In this document: positions 45,740 to 57,530 of the stretch, piece after piece
Layout of the letters: each line of letters starts with the position of its first letter
Numbering within the stretch: the stretch's first letter is position 1
The notes under the pieces: generated by a model
Seen by the model: only the letters and a program-made list of their open reading frames with translations
Databases searched by the model: none
Told to the model about the DNA's origin: nothing
Assembly (NCBI GenBank): GCA_021234155.1
Contig: JAJEKV010000047.1
Location: 5,545,071 to 5,609,070 of the forward strand
Length of the DNA stretch: 64,000 bases
Direction of reading: 5' to 3'
Source of the DNA: Isoetes taiwanensis
Taxonomy: Eukaryota; Streptophyta; Lycopodiopsida; Isoetales; Isoetaceae
Made by a program: the position numbers and the translations under genes

Positions 45740-46110
45740 AAGTTGTACCCGTCCTCCTCCATGTTGAGCAAGCCAGTCCTCTAGCGGATCAATGTATATA
45801 TCAAATCGTATGAGAGAGATTAGACATCCTTGGTGCACTCTGACACTACTGTTGATACAGTGGCATTATGGCAACGTCTGAGCTGAGACTATTTCATATA
45901 GCCTGTATACTGCATTTTGCTATCCTCGAGGGACTCTTAGCAATGATAACCTCTCCCACAACTCCTTCCTAGGAACAGTGTCGAAAGCCTTTGCAAAATC
46001 TACGAAGCAGTAGTATATAGCTTGTCATTTATTTTTGTTGTCCTCTAGTAGAATACAAATGTGAAAATATGGTCAATGCTGAAATGCTTAGGTCTGGATC
46101 CTGCTTGTTC
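45740..46110 (-). mobile_element. Decayed LINE RT fragment, minus strand
   Basis: Minus-strand reading gives FAKAFDTVPRKELWERL (about 46000-45950) and, after a gap, VHQGCLISLIRFDIYID with LEDWLAQHGG (about 45840-45760). These are the motif A and motif B regions of the same LINE type, here with several stops. Next to it, at 46055-46200, a short unit containing GTGGTCAATCGTGGG-like sequence is repeated two to three times. Confidence 0.72.
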
Positions 46111-46259
46111 AAGTGTGAAAATGTGGTCAATCGTGGGATGCTTAGGTCTAAAACCTATATGGTCAATCGTGGGGTGCTTAAATCTAAAATCTATATGTCC
46201 AAGTACCCACACCGCTATTTCCTCTAACTTGCTCCTCCTATACATTGCATATTTTCACA

Positions 46260-47355
46260 AACATTGCTACTGCTACAACTGATCTTTGATTTGAAATGAG
46301 TAGGTGTTTTTTATAACTTTGCAAAAGTCGAATCTTCAAATTTATCGATTGGATGTATGGTTTCGAATGAGAAGTGCTTTCCTATAACTTTGAGAATTCA
46401 AATCTTTAACAAAAGCACTGTTGAGGCTTGTTCTTGAAAGCAAAATGCAAAACCAAATGAGTTTTCTATGCAGCCATTTGCTATTAGGAAATTATTAATT
46501 AAATTATATTTTGAGGTTTAGCTAACAGATTCGCCTCTTTCCTCCAGCCAATTGGTATTGCAAGTGTTCAAGTGGTTAATTGCAATAGCAATAGTGGTGT
46601 TTTACCAACTTTATGACGTGTGGGAAAATTTTCCAATACTATAACATCATCAGAAGCATTAAAAGACAGTTTGGCTAATTTACATACATGCTTCCCCCTC
46701 AAAAAAATTTAAGTTCTTTATAAATTACCATAACTTCTCATCCACCCGCTCCTGGCCATAAAGTTGGACCTGCAAAATTGGTAGATAATAAGAACTCACT
46801 CCCAGAATTCTTGTCATTTCAAAACATACAAGACAGACCACCATAAGATTAACACGCCCAACAGCTTCTGGACCCTTTGACAAAAATCCTGCAAAATGTT
46901 TACTCCCGAAAAGCATATCAAGCTATTAGCTTCGTTTTTCACCGCTTCGGTGTCGGTTTTCTGTTCTTTTCTCGTTATGAATCTTCCGGTCCTCCCAAAC
47001 ACAACCATCTTTTTAGATTGCTTTTCTTTACTATTAGAACGCTGTTTATTTTTTGCACCCACAACATTATGCAAAAGTCTTTGCCCTCTATATGTGAAAA
47101 TCCAAGCTATAAGCATTTGTCAATGTATGAATTCACAAATTGTTTTTCTCCATTAGTTAGGCCTCTATGGCATGACCCATATTTTCATGTCCAATGCATG
47201 GTACAGCCTGGTCATAAGGGTTCATTTAAAAGAATTGGTTATATGTGCGCATAAGTCTATGAGTTGGCAAGACAACATCATTTCAGAAAATTCGGATGAT
47301 GTCTTGAAGAATTTATAGAGTTGAGGAGCTTAATATAGACATTCATGTTACATAC
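46260..47355. other. Downstream flank of the deformylase pseudogene
   Basis: No domain is recognised. A minus-strand frame at 47116-46817 includes GAKNKQRSNSKEKQSKKM and a possible exon VQLYGQERVDEKLW ends near 46725 after a TTTTGCAG site. Either could hold the missing carboxy end of the deformylase, but this is a guess. Confidence 0.3.
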
Positions 47356-48648
47356 CATAAGATATGGCATTACGTTGTTGAGCGTTTCTTTTGTCATCCG
47401 GTCTATGAAAAGAATACCCTGAAGCAAAATACAAAAGGCATCATCATACAAAACTTGTAGTTACAAATACACTTCTAGCTATCTACTACTCCTTTTTTTA
47501 TCGTTCCATTGATTGCTTAGTTTTCCCAACATTCTAAATGTAAGAATCTTCAAGATATGGGTAAGCGGAATTTATAAGTGCATCTCTGAAAAAAACAGGT
47601 GTACTCTAATCTTCAAAACCAAACGTGTTCATCATGTGATGTAAGGCTACTGGAATACCTCCAAGTGATCATATTCATGCCGAAAGATGCGCTACCGTCC
47701 ACCCTTTAAATGTCGTACAAACCTTTTTCCCATAATATCTTGTGCATCAATTCTAACAAAGAGAAGGTCTCTCGCAAATGTAAATTCGGGTATTCACAAA
47801 CCATATCTTACAAACGATGAAGAAAATCACACCTTTAGAATTTTATTAACGTGGTTGAAACATTAGTTATATGCCACAAATCAAGATCAAACCAAGTGGC
47901 GTAAGCTCATATTGTCACTTTGCTGAGCGACCCACAGCCAGTATTGCCTCAATCAGCCCACTTTGCTTTCAAGAGTTAGGATGTCAATCATGCAAGCAAA
48001 AGTACAAACACTTTTGTGGTTGGAAAAGGATAAACGATAGACATATGCATTTAGTGCTTTCAGGCATGATCATATTTAGGACATTCAAGGGTAATGCTTA
48101 GGCTTGAGGCCTCGAATTGAAACTTTAAGTACTTATTTTCAGGACATGATGTTAAACTAATTATGCCTTCTTACCTCCACATCCACTGCAATGGAATCAA
48201 TGGGTGGAAATGACAAGCATCCTTCTTCAGCTAACTCTCGTGACTTTCCATACTTTACAATTTTTGGATTCACAAACACATACTCTGTACCACTTCCCCT
48301 CTCACCCGATGGATTGAACACCATAAGCTGAACATTCACTCCAGCTTGCGGTGCAGATAATCCTACCCCTTCCGTCCTGCATACAAAAGGGAACAAATAA
48401 AAAACACGAGTTAATTAGTCCTTGTATCTAAACCTTCTTGTACCAGAGATAACGTCCATTTACCTGTACATTACTTCAAACATTTCCTTTACGAATTGCT
48501 GGAGTCTCTCATCAAATAAGCTAATACGTCTATTCTTAGCCCTCAGTCTCGGATCAGGATAGAGCACAATTTCTAGAGGGGATTCAAACAGCTTCGATCT
48601 GCTGCCAGTTACCCGGTCCAAACATCCTTGATCCACAACGCAACTGAC
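47356..48648 (-). pseudogene. Peptide deformylase, organellar PDF1B-like, with two lesions
   Basis: Peptide deformylase removes the formyl group from new organellar proteins. Exons (minus): 48648-48464 (SPLEIVLYPDPRLRAKN.., ending VMYR), 48376-48175 (motif 1 GVGLSAPQAGVNVQLM; motif 2 EEGCLSFP with the metal Cys), 47770-47659 (VRIDAQDIMGKRF; motif 3 HEYDHLE with both metal His) and 47418-47356 (GILFIDRMTKETLNN). Donors and acceptors are GT-AG and phases agree. The third exon has one extra base near its start (112 nt instead of 111; RPSL then a shift to VRIDA) and a TAG at 47692-47694, four codons before HEYDH. The transit peptide exon and the carboxy end are not found. All three catalytic motifs survive, so decay seems recent. 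Confidence 0.82.
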
Positions 48649-50150
48649 CTAACATTTACAGGGAACAAAGAGTTTTTAGCAGTCATCAACATATACTGAG
48701 TATATTCCAGCATATACTCAGTATATCCCATAAACCCACATAAACGAGGGTTTGCCCCCTAGGGGCAACCCAATAAACGAGGGTTTTCCCCCTAGGGGCA
48801 ACCCAAAAAATGGGACCATGCGGAGCGTGAAAAATAGGATATTCTAACGTTGCGAGGTGGGAGCTATTGAGTATGAATGCTACACTCTTCAGATTTTCCT
48901 GACATTTGATGTTATTCAACCACAATATTTTGACCCCATTTATGCCTAATCAGCCGACTACATTTGCCCTTGCAAATGCTTGCAGTAATGGCATTATTAT
49001 CCTCCTAAAGCTTCTCGACAAGCGGGTTGAAATATCAAATTGATCTGTACAAATGTATAGATATATAATTTTTCAGCGACACTTTTACTCTTCGAGGGGG
49101 GAGGGGTCGTCTTTTAATCTTAAGCAGTAACGGACTTGCTGTGCTCTTTTTTGTATTGGGTCCCATAGAGATTTTGGTTCATATGAATGATAAAAGTCAT
49201 TTTGATTCAATTCAATTCAAGTCTCAATCATCTTATATTGATGCACTATGATAGGCAGTAGGAGAAAACAAATGGGAAAATTTGATAACAGAACATAAAT
49301 GTTATTCCTATTACAAGCAAGTTTGCTTAACTTGAAGTACAACAATTGCTTGATTCTAGCATATCCACCTATATGCCACACCATGCCAAGAACGATGTGG
49401 CATATTTCTTGCACCCCTTACATCTCCTAATTTCTAATGTAAGGACCACAAAAAAGTAAGAAATTCTTCCAAAATTATTTCTACCGCCACTTTCACCATC
49501 GAGAAGTCCTTGAGTTGAGCTTTGAAATTTGTGATGGTGGTAGAGATACCACATGAGGAATAGTGAAGCAGCTTCCTCCTACTCGGTTGAAGCCCTTTTT
49601 GTTCTTTTTGCTCTATGCATTATGGTCTGCTAGTTTGTATCATGATTTCACCAGTAATATACCAGGTATTTCTCCATTTGTCTCTAAACGTTCTCATTTT
49701 GGATCGCCTCCATTAAGGAGCAATTTGTTAGGGAGGGTGGGTTTTGACACCTTTGGGTATATTTTGAGAATATTTAAGAATCTCATGACTACAGTTTTTG
49801 GTTCTTCTTTCGGCGGTGAATTGTTTTTGTGTACTTTTCTATGTAATCATGGGCATAAGGTTTTTAGCTTTTTGAAGACCAATTCTTTTTAGCCCCACCA
49901 AAAAACTCATTTTTTCCTAATCTTGGGGCAGCTTCAGCCTGCTATGGCCAATGGGCAAGTCTAGAACTTGAATCAACAAATGGCAGATTAATGTTTTAAT
50001 CTGATAAGAAATGATTTATTAGGTAAAAATATTGGGTCAAACTTTAGGTTAAAAAGTGAAGGATCCAAATAGGTAATTGCAAAATTTTGGCAGATTGCAA
50101 GTGCCAGGGAAGGTTGGCGATGCCATTTAATCTTCAAGGTCGTGTCTAAA
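48649..50150. other. Intergenic, with palindromic duplications and a SINE-like end
   Basis: At 48692-48728 an inverted pair TATACTGAGTATA / TATACTCAGTATA occurs. At 48740-48805 a 33-bp unit ending in the palindrome TTGCCCCCTAGGGGCAA is repeated twice. A SINE-like end follows at 49138. The upstream (transit peptide) exon of the deformylase was expected here but I could not identify it. Confidence 0.5.
49138..49217 (+). repeat. SINE-like 3' end, family 'GGACGATAAAA', copy 3 (diverged)
   Basis: It reads TTGGGTCCCATAGAG, then GGTTCATATGAATGATAAAAG and a (TTCAA)n tail. Box spacing matches copy 2 at 25516, with more changes. Confidence 0.4.
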
Positions 50151-50151
50151 C

Positions 50152-50205
50152 TAGAGTTGAATTGAATTTTATCGTCCACGGAGACCATAAGATCTATAGG
50201 ATTTA
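50152..50205 (-). repeat. SINE-like 3' end, family 'GGACGATAAAA', copy 4
   Basis: On the minus strand GGTCTCCGTGGACGATAAAA is followed by TTCAATTCAA. It is almost identical in the 20-base box to the copy at 25516. Confidence 0.5.
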
Positions 50206-53200
50206 ATACAGGAAAGAGAGCACACCAAGCCCATTCCTGCCTAGGATTAAAAACCCCACTCGTTAAGTATTTTCAAGGGAAAAACATATCAATGTGATGG
50301 TGCAGGATTTAATTCATCTCGCTTGTCGAGAACGTTGAGGATAAAGGATGATACCATTACTGCGAGCGTCTGCAAGAGAAAATATAAAGCAAGAATCCAT
50401 TAATTAGAGAAATCTAATTTTCTCGTTTAACAACGAAATAGATTGTGGTCATCGCCCAGAAACCAAAAAATTGTCCTCATTCGACCATAATGCAGCAGTA
50501 TACAATGCATTTTCTAGTGGGAAAAATCTTAATTGTGAGAAATGGTATGCACATGGTTATCTTTATGGTCATAAAAGACTAATTATGCACCATAAATCTA
50601 AAGCAAGTGCTTCAGCAAATCGCTGTGGTGATCTCTCCGATGAACCGGACATGCAAAAATATTTAATGGTTAAGGTAATCCGATGGGTAATCCATATATG
50701 GAAGAAGTCAATAGTAGCTGGCGAATATCGCGATGATGATCTTCTTGAATAGCTAAATGTGCAAATATATTTTTTGGTTAAAGAGATTTAGCACAAAATT
50801 TATAAAAAACGAGATACTAATTAGCGAGGAACACTGCATAAGAATTAATAAGTAACCACAATAAAAGTATTATACATATATTACATTTCATTTCACGTCT
50901 TTGAAATTTCTCAAGAGAGCTTCAAAGTTGATCAAGTAATATCATAATAATATGTGCCAAACAAAATTGTTGTGGCATTCTCATTGAGTTGCTTGGACTG
51001 ATTCAGAAGCAAGACGGAATTCCTTAACAATCATAACGACATGTGCATGCCCAATTGCAATGGTCTGGAAGGTATCTACCTTAGAATAGCCTGTAAGCAC
51101 AGGCATGGCCACTTCCATTGCAACCGCCAGCTGTTGCACATGGTTTGCTACTATAGAATCAATACTTTAGGCAGTTCTGAGCAGCTCATTTTGCAATTCT
51201 CTGGTAAATTCAGAACTAACAGCTTTTTTCATTTTTTCTTTCACTACTAGATTCTTCAACCTCATTTCCAGACTCTTGATCCTCATCACACGAACCCATA
51301 TATTGAAACTTAGGACATGCTTCCAAAGGCCTACCAGTTAGTAAGGGCATAGCACTTTCAAGTTGCTTGTTCATCGCTTGGATCCAGTGCAGGACATGCT
51401 CTTTCAGTCCCCTCTAGAAGCATCTTAGTCTTTTGAAGGCCTGTATAAAACGTTTGACATCCAATTCATCCAAAATACCATTCCTATTACTGAGTCCGTG
51501 CTCTGATTTATATTTATATCAGACTTGTTAGAATCAATAGGCATATCAGTGGAAGGTGTTTCTTCTTCTTCCTCGTAAAATTCAAAGGCCACACTTTGTT
51601 TGTTCTGCATTAAGGCAACTCTTGAAGTTGCAACTGTCGAAAAGAAATCCAAAACATGCTTGTTGACCCTAAACCTGGCTTAAAGGTCAACCACAAGGAA
51701 CCAACTTGAGTTTTCACTCAAATTGGGGTTAGAACCTCCAGATTACTTAAGGTGATCAATCTATGCAAGATAATTTCAAAGACAAGTTCAAAAATTTGGA
51801 GTTTTATACCTTTCCCATTTCCAGAAATTGACACCTTTGCCAAAACAGTTGTGGTGTTGATATGCAGATCGATTTTTTGGGTCAATCATTGTAGACTTGG
51901 TCAAAAAAGTTGTAGGTAACCAATAGTAAAGCCTCTGACCAAGTCAGAAACTTAGTTTGTGAGTTATTCGAGCTCAAAGTGCAGTCAAAATTTGGTCAAT
52001 AGCAGTCAAATCTGAAAACAGTGATCAGAGATTGGGATTTTGGAGATGCCAGACAAATTTTTGAGAATTTCCAAAGCAAATATGCTGTAATGATGATGAG
52101 GAATATAGGCAAGTGGTCAGATTTCCATTTGAATAGGCAAAAGTATTTCTTGTGGCTGAATTTGGCAAATTACAGTCAAGAACAGTCAAAACAGAATGCA
52201 AAAATTTCTAACTCGAGTTGTGAGTGGAATTTTTTGGATTTTTCAAAACATATGGGCTCCAGATGTCTCAAGGGTTGATGGCAAATGGGCCAAAAGCAAT
52301 CAAAAGTGCAAGGAAATTTTCTGTAGAATTTTGAATAGACAGAAATTGTAAAAAAATCATAACAGAGATAATTTCTTCAAGTAGGCATCAAATTTCATTG
52401 ATGTGGAGGTAGATCAATCATAAAAATGTTGGATAATAATACTTCAGTACTTCAAAATCAACTTCAGGTCAATAAATAATTTCAATAGGTAATTTCCAAC
52501 CAAATCTCTTGGGACTTGATTGGGGAGTACTCAGAGTCTTCTCAAATCATTCTAGTCATGCTCAGCAATGATCACAGTAAGATTTGTACGCTTCTGGGCC
52601 TTCAAGAAAATTCTTTTGTCGAATCCCCTGTAGCTATTGTTTAAATTTGGTTTTTCTGGTTTGGAGAAAAACATTTTTGGATTTTTTCTTAGCTGATTTT
52701 CCTAAGGTTTTGGGGTTATTAGCAGCCGGAAAAATTTTTTGACAATCCAAAAATCGGGCATTTTTATTTCCTTTGTATGATTTGGGGTTTGCATGGTTTT
52801 AGGGGATAGAATTTCTAAACGGGCTGGAGCGGCGACGCCAGGTTTGTGGCTTGATGAAAACATGTTGGCATGCATGCCATGATTCAGTGTATATAGGGAG
52901 GTCTTGAGGACTTCCAAATCGATCTGTCAGAGGGGGAGAGAGAGAGTTTGTGATACAATTATTGCTTACTTCTGCGGATATACTGGCGCATGGATTTGGA
53001 GATTCAGTCTAATTTGTGACTTGGCTCTGTATGGACTTCGGTTTATCAACCAGATGGGCATGTCGTGGGATTCTTTTGCGCGATCCGGTTGGGTTCTTTT
53101 TTCAGGAAGGTTTTCATTTGATTCGATTTGGTCTCTACATCATGGACTCATGTTTAAATCGGTATGTTGCCTCCAAAATTGCCTGCACCTGTGAACGCTT

Positions 53201-54030
53201 TTTACTTTAAGGTTAGAAGTAATCCTATGGGACACAGTCTATGCATTTGTCAAATTTGCATGCATCGTGTTCTTGACCACCAGAACAGTTTTAGGTAAAC
53301 AAAGTCAATTTTTTATTTACAATATGGAAATCTGCCCTGATGAAAGCCACCAATCCAAGGCTCTATTTCTAAGGTCTCATCTTAATATTTGAATGTAAAT
53401 TGCCATCAGTTTGCAAGGCTGATTTAGTTAATGGCATGCTTGCAGATATGGAGCAAATATTTTGATGCAGTGATGGGCTTCAAGTCTACATGTCCTTTCC
53501 TTTTGTATTCATCTTCTAAGCTTTCTATTGTGACTAGGTACATGGAGAAGCATATCATATGACATTTTAATTCAATCACAACTTTTAAGCTGTAAGTATT
53601 TCGATTATTGTTTTCCATGACTTTCCATTTAAAATAGAAGCTTCAGCATCATAAGTATGGAGTTAGACAAACATGGAATGCTATTTTATTTGCCTAGGTA
53701 TATCCTTCAGACACAATAAGTGATATAGAAGAACTATACGCCGAGCAAGATTATCTCTTTCTAAGTTAGTCTCATCTCCCTTTCTTGAATGATTGATTAT
53801 TTATGCACTGACATGCTATATTATTTCTGATTGAAGGAACAAGACGCATCAATATGGGTTCCCAACCCTGCTATTTGAAGATTTATCAATGGCATTTTGG
53901 AAGATCTGTATGCAAGCTCTCTCCAGTCAAAGCAACTCCATGTTTCAAATCTCCATGCAACAAAGTTTCAGAGCGGCTTCTTGGGGTGAGCTATGGCTAG
54001 CGGATTCTAAAAGTTATGCTGCAAAGAGCT
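50206..54030. other. Intergenic, no gene recognised
   Basis: Only short frames are present. The longest plus-strand frame, 50471-50752 (93 codons, FSSGKNLNCEKWYAHGYLYG), has no domain I can name. The region 51660-52680 is AT-rich with repeated AGTCAAAA/CAGTCAAA words. No RNA gene was found. Confidence 0.4.
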
Positions 54031-54059
54031 ACGTTGAGATATGAATGTAACATTTTCTT

Positions 54060-55110
54060 TGTTATTTCTCTAGAATCATGTTGTACTCCTTTCCGATGCT
54101 TCTGCCTAATAGTTCCTTCATAAATAGGTGACAGATCTAATACCTTCAAGTTCTAATCTCCCAAACGGCTGAATCGTAGAGGTCTTAAACCTTTCCATCA
54201 TGGCCATTTACATGTTTCAAAAAAAGCATCCTTTGTAAGATGCTTTAGTCAGACTACATGTTCTCCTTTCAAATCCACCTCCTGTTATCTTGAGATATAG
54301 ATATAAGATTTCCTTTGTTTGTTATTTCTCTAGACTCATGCTATGCTCATGTCCGATTATTTTGCCTAATATTTTAATTCATATATATGTGAAAAATCCA
54401 CCTCCTGTTATCTTGAGATATAGATATAAGATTTCCTTTGTTATTTTTCTAAACTCATGTTATGCTCATGTCCGATTCTTTTGCCTAATATTTTAATTCA
54501 TATATAGGTGATGGGTCCAAGTTCTGAATCTCCTTCACCTCCCAAGTTTTGAATCTCCAAAATGGCTGAATTGTAGAAGTCTTAAAACTTTTCCATCATG
54601 ACCATTTACATGTTTTAATGAAGCATCCTCTATCAGATGCCTTAGTCAGACTTAAGTTTATTGCATGTTCTGTGCAAGTCCTCCTTTCAAATCCACCTCA
54701 TGTTATGTTGAGATATGGATATAAGATTTCATTTGTTATTTCTCTACACTTATGTTGTCATGTCCAATTCTTTTGCCTAATAGTTCCCTCCCTTCATCAA
54801 TAGGTGATGGGTCCAACACCTCCAAGTTCTGAATCTCTCCAATGGCTGAATTGTAGAAGTCTTAAACTTTCTATCATGACCATCATGACCATCTTCAACA
54901 GAAACATCCTCTGTAAGATGCCTTAATCAACTGCTAGACTCATGCTGTGCTCATGTCCAATTCTTTTCCGATTGACCATTTACATGCTTCAAAAGAAGCA
55001 TCCTCTGTAACATGTCTTATTCATTATTCAGATGCATGTTCTGTGCAAGTCCTCCTTCCAAATCCACCTCATGTCTTTCATGTAGTGCCCAAGTTTCAGA
55101 TGTGTCCTCC
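54060..55110 (+). repeat. Degenerate long-period tandem repeats
   Basis: Blocks of about 120-290 bp recur. AAATCCACCTC(C/A)TGTTAT followed by TTGAGATA starts near 54272, 54396 and 54690, with a partial copy near 55062. TATTTCTCTA(G/A)A followed by TCATG recurs near 54063, 54324, 54444 and 54737. GTCTTAAAC followed by CATCATG recurs near 54182, 54580 and 54858. Spacing is irregular, so the array grew by unequal steps. Small frames inside it repeat the same peptide (RYRYKISFV) and are not genes. Confidence 0.85.
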
Positions 55111-55214
55111 CATAAACAAGACCATAGAGACATCTGCATGTATGCTTTGCATGTCTTTACCTTGGATCTAAATTTGCCGTTGCCATGGGAGAATATTTTT
55201 TCACATGCAAAAAC

Positions 55215-55735
55215 AACATAACTTAAAGGATAGAATAGAATAGAAAGAGCAGTATAGCTTTCCACCTGATACCAGACAGCCTCTCTGTCACATAATCTCC
55301 ACCTCACACAGAAAGCAGCTTCCTCCAATGTGTGACCATTATGTGGATTTTGTGGCAAAGCCAGGGTAATATTTTTGCGCAGTAGAAGTCCTTCAATAAG
55401 ACTGGATGGATCTACAAGGAGCTGGAAAAGCAGACATTCTTTGAAGAAACTGTGTGCACATGCTTTGGCTGCAGAAGATTTGTTATTACAACTAAGCCTG
55501 TACGCTTATCCATTTCTATCCTATCCCTTCCTGCTATTATGAAGCCGGTTGAAGGATGATTGACAAAGCCACATGGAACATCTTCTGCATACTTTTGGAA
55601 AAACGACTCTCTTTCCTGCTGCCACCAAAAGTCAAATGAATCTGAGAACTCTCTGGACTTCAGATATTTTTGTGAATGTGGTTGGGCTATTCTCACATCT
55701 TGCATTTGGCTGTATCTATGGCCAGATTTGAGTAT
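55215..55735 (-). CDS. Uncharacterised coding exon(s), function unknown
   Basis: The minus strand has an open stretch whose composition looks like real protein: GHRYSQMQDVRIAQPHSQKY, then FDFWWQQERESFFQKYAED, CGFVNHPSTGFIIAGRDRIE and MDKRTGLV (about 55735-55500). A second open stretch in another frame continues KECLLFQLLVDPSSLIEGLL and LEEAAFCVRWRLCDREAVWY (about 55450-55270). The two could be exons of one gene or a pseudogene with a frame change near 55450-55490. I do not recognise the family. The sequence is not repeat-like and does not match the other elements here. Confidence 0.35.
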
Positions 55736-55859
55736 TGCAGATTATGCATTCACAACGTCATTACCAGATCTAGGACAGATTGAGCAAAATCTTAAAGAAT
55801 TGCGTGTAACTGTTGCTGACCTTCATGGACTGACCAATGGAGCACATTTGATAAAATAG

Positions 55860-57530
55860 CTCCCATGCTTTGAAAGTTTTTCCCTATCCTTTGGTAAAAT
55901 AACTCCGATGCTTTGAAAGTTTTTCCCTGTCTTTATTAATATTTACATTCATTATTTTACTAGAACTTTGCAGGCTTCATTATTTTACTAGAACTTTGCA
56001 GGCTTAGGACATATGTTCTTACCGCAGATTGTTAATACATGGTCTAGAGATATCTGCATCTAATCCAGTGAACCATCACCATCTTTTATTGCGTGCACAT
56101 GAAATAAGACGCTGTGAAAGTGCATTTATCATGCAATTATAACATGGGTGCTATTTTGATCAAAAAAAAGGTCTTGGCTCTAATGTCATTTGCACAATAG
56201 TGAAGGCTGACGCAAGCTCTGGTTTAATTATGTATCGGAGGAAATAGTTAGAGAGAGGATGGCATGTGCAGAAAGAACCCCTTAGCAACTTATTCTTTGA
56301 AAATGCATGCTCCATGCTTTTGGGAGGAATATGTGGTGATCATGTAGTCCAGATAATCTCTATTTTATTTCGACTAGAATTGGTGATTCTTACGTGCAAA
56401 GAACTGGCCAAATCATCCTTAATCTATCCAACACCGTGTTATAGATTGCATTACGACCAACAAACAAGGATGACATGTCAAGAACTAGATAACAGGAATT
56501 GGTTGCAAGATGGACGCATATTCAAGATGGACACTATTTTGAAGTTTCAATGTCAGCGTGTTGTGCTTAAAAATAGTTAATTGGGGAGTTTGGGACTAGA
56601 TGTAAATGGGCCATGAAATGCAAGGATATTGATTATTTTAGGCAATATTTCTTGCCATATCACTAAATATATTTTACAAGGCCAAGTACAACTACCATGT
56701 CTCTCTCATGAAATACTATCGTTGCAAGATACAAGAAATTACATACCACAACTTGCAATATCCAAAATAGATTTCTTGAGACAAGTTTAATTACCATGTC
56801 ACTATCTCATGAAGAGTAGGTCGTTGCAAGATATGTACGATCACCGAATTATATAATTACAAATACTTATAACTTATAATAAACAATTCTTTATTGAAGA
56901 AAATGGATGTGAACATTTGATTAACACTTCCATATCCTGAAAGTGCATAGTAATATGCCATATCGTGGTTACAAGATATGTAGTATTTGGAAAATATATA
57001 ATCACAACTTGCAATATCACGAAATAGGTTTTCCAAGACAAGTACGATTACAATGTGACTATTTCATAAAGAAAATATAAAAGCAGGACTTGCAATATCA
57101 CTAAATAGATTTCCCAAGGCAAGTGTGATTACAATGTGACTATTTCATAAAGAGTATCGTCATTTGCAGGATATGTAATGCCCAGAAATTATATGGCTAC
57201 GATACTTATGAACCATTGTTTATTGAAGAAAATAGATGCGAGCATTTGACTTAAGCACTTCCATATGACTACAACACTCCTAAACCATTTGTTTATTGAG
57301 GAAATTGTTTATGGCATTTGATTTAGGCGCATTCATATCCTGAGCTTGGATAGTACCTTTGTTAAACTGTGTTTTGCCAACATGAACCTCATCGAAACCA
57401 TAAAAAGACGGCATCGCCTATCTCTTTACATTAGACCAAGATCAAGGTGTTTAGATATCTATAACTCTATGGATATCTGCATCAAAATGTATTTAACGCC
57501 CGGCAACGCCGGGCTCCGTTACTAGTATAT
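55860..57530 (+). mobile_element. Probable Helitron 3' portion with internal repeats
   Basis: The 3' end shows a perfect 7-bp hairpin, GCCCGGC-AAC-GCCGGGC (57498-57514), then TCCGTTA and CTAG (57522-57525) followed by T. A GC hairpin about 10 bases before CTRR and a T on the host side are the Helitron 3' signature, and plant Helitrons often end in this CTAGT form. From about 56640 to 57330 a block containing ACTTGCAATATC.., CAAGACAAGT and CATGTGACTATTTCAT-like words recurs four to five times. The 5' end (A|TC) is not located, so the start given here is approximate. Confidence 0.5.

Noticed and set aside
46725-46916. Carboxy exon of the deformylase (VQLYGQERVDEKLW)
   Set aside because: Only a weak likeness to the PERVE-type tail of the family, and far from exon 4; not enough to call.
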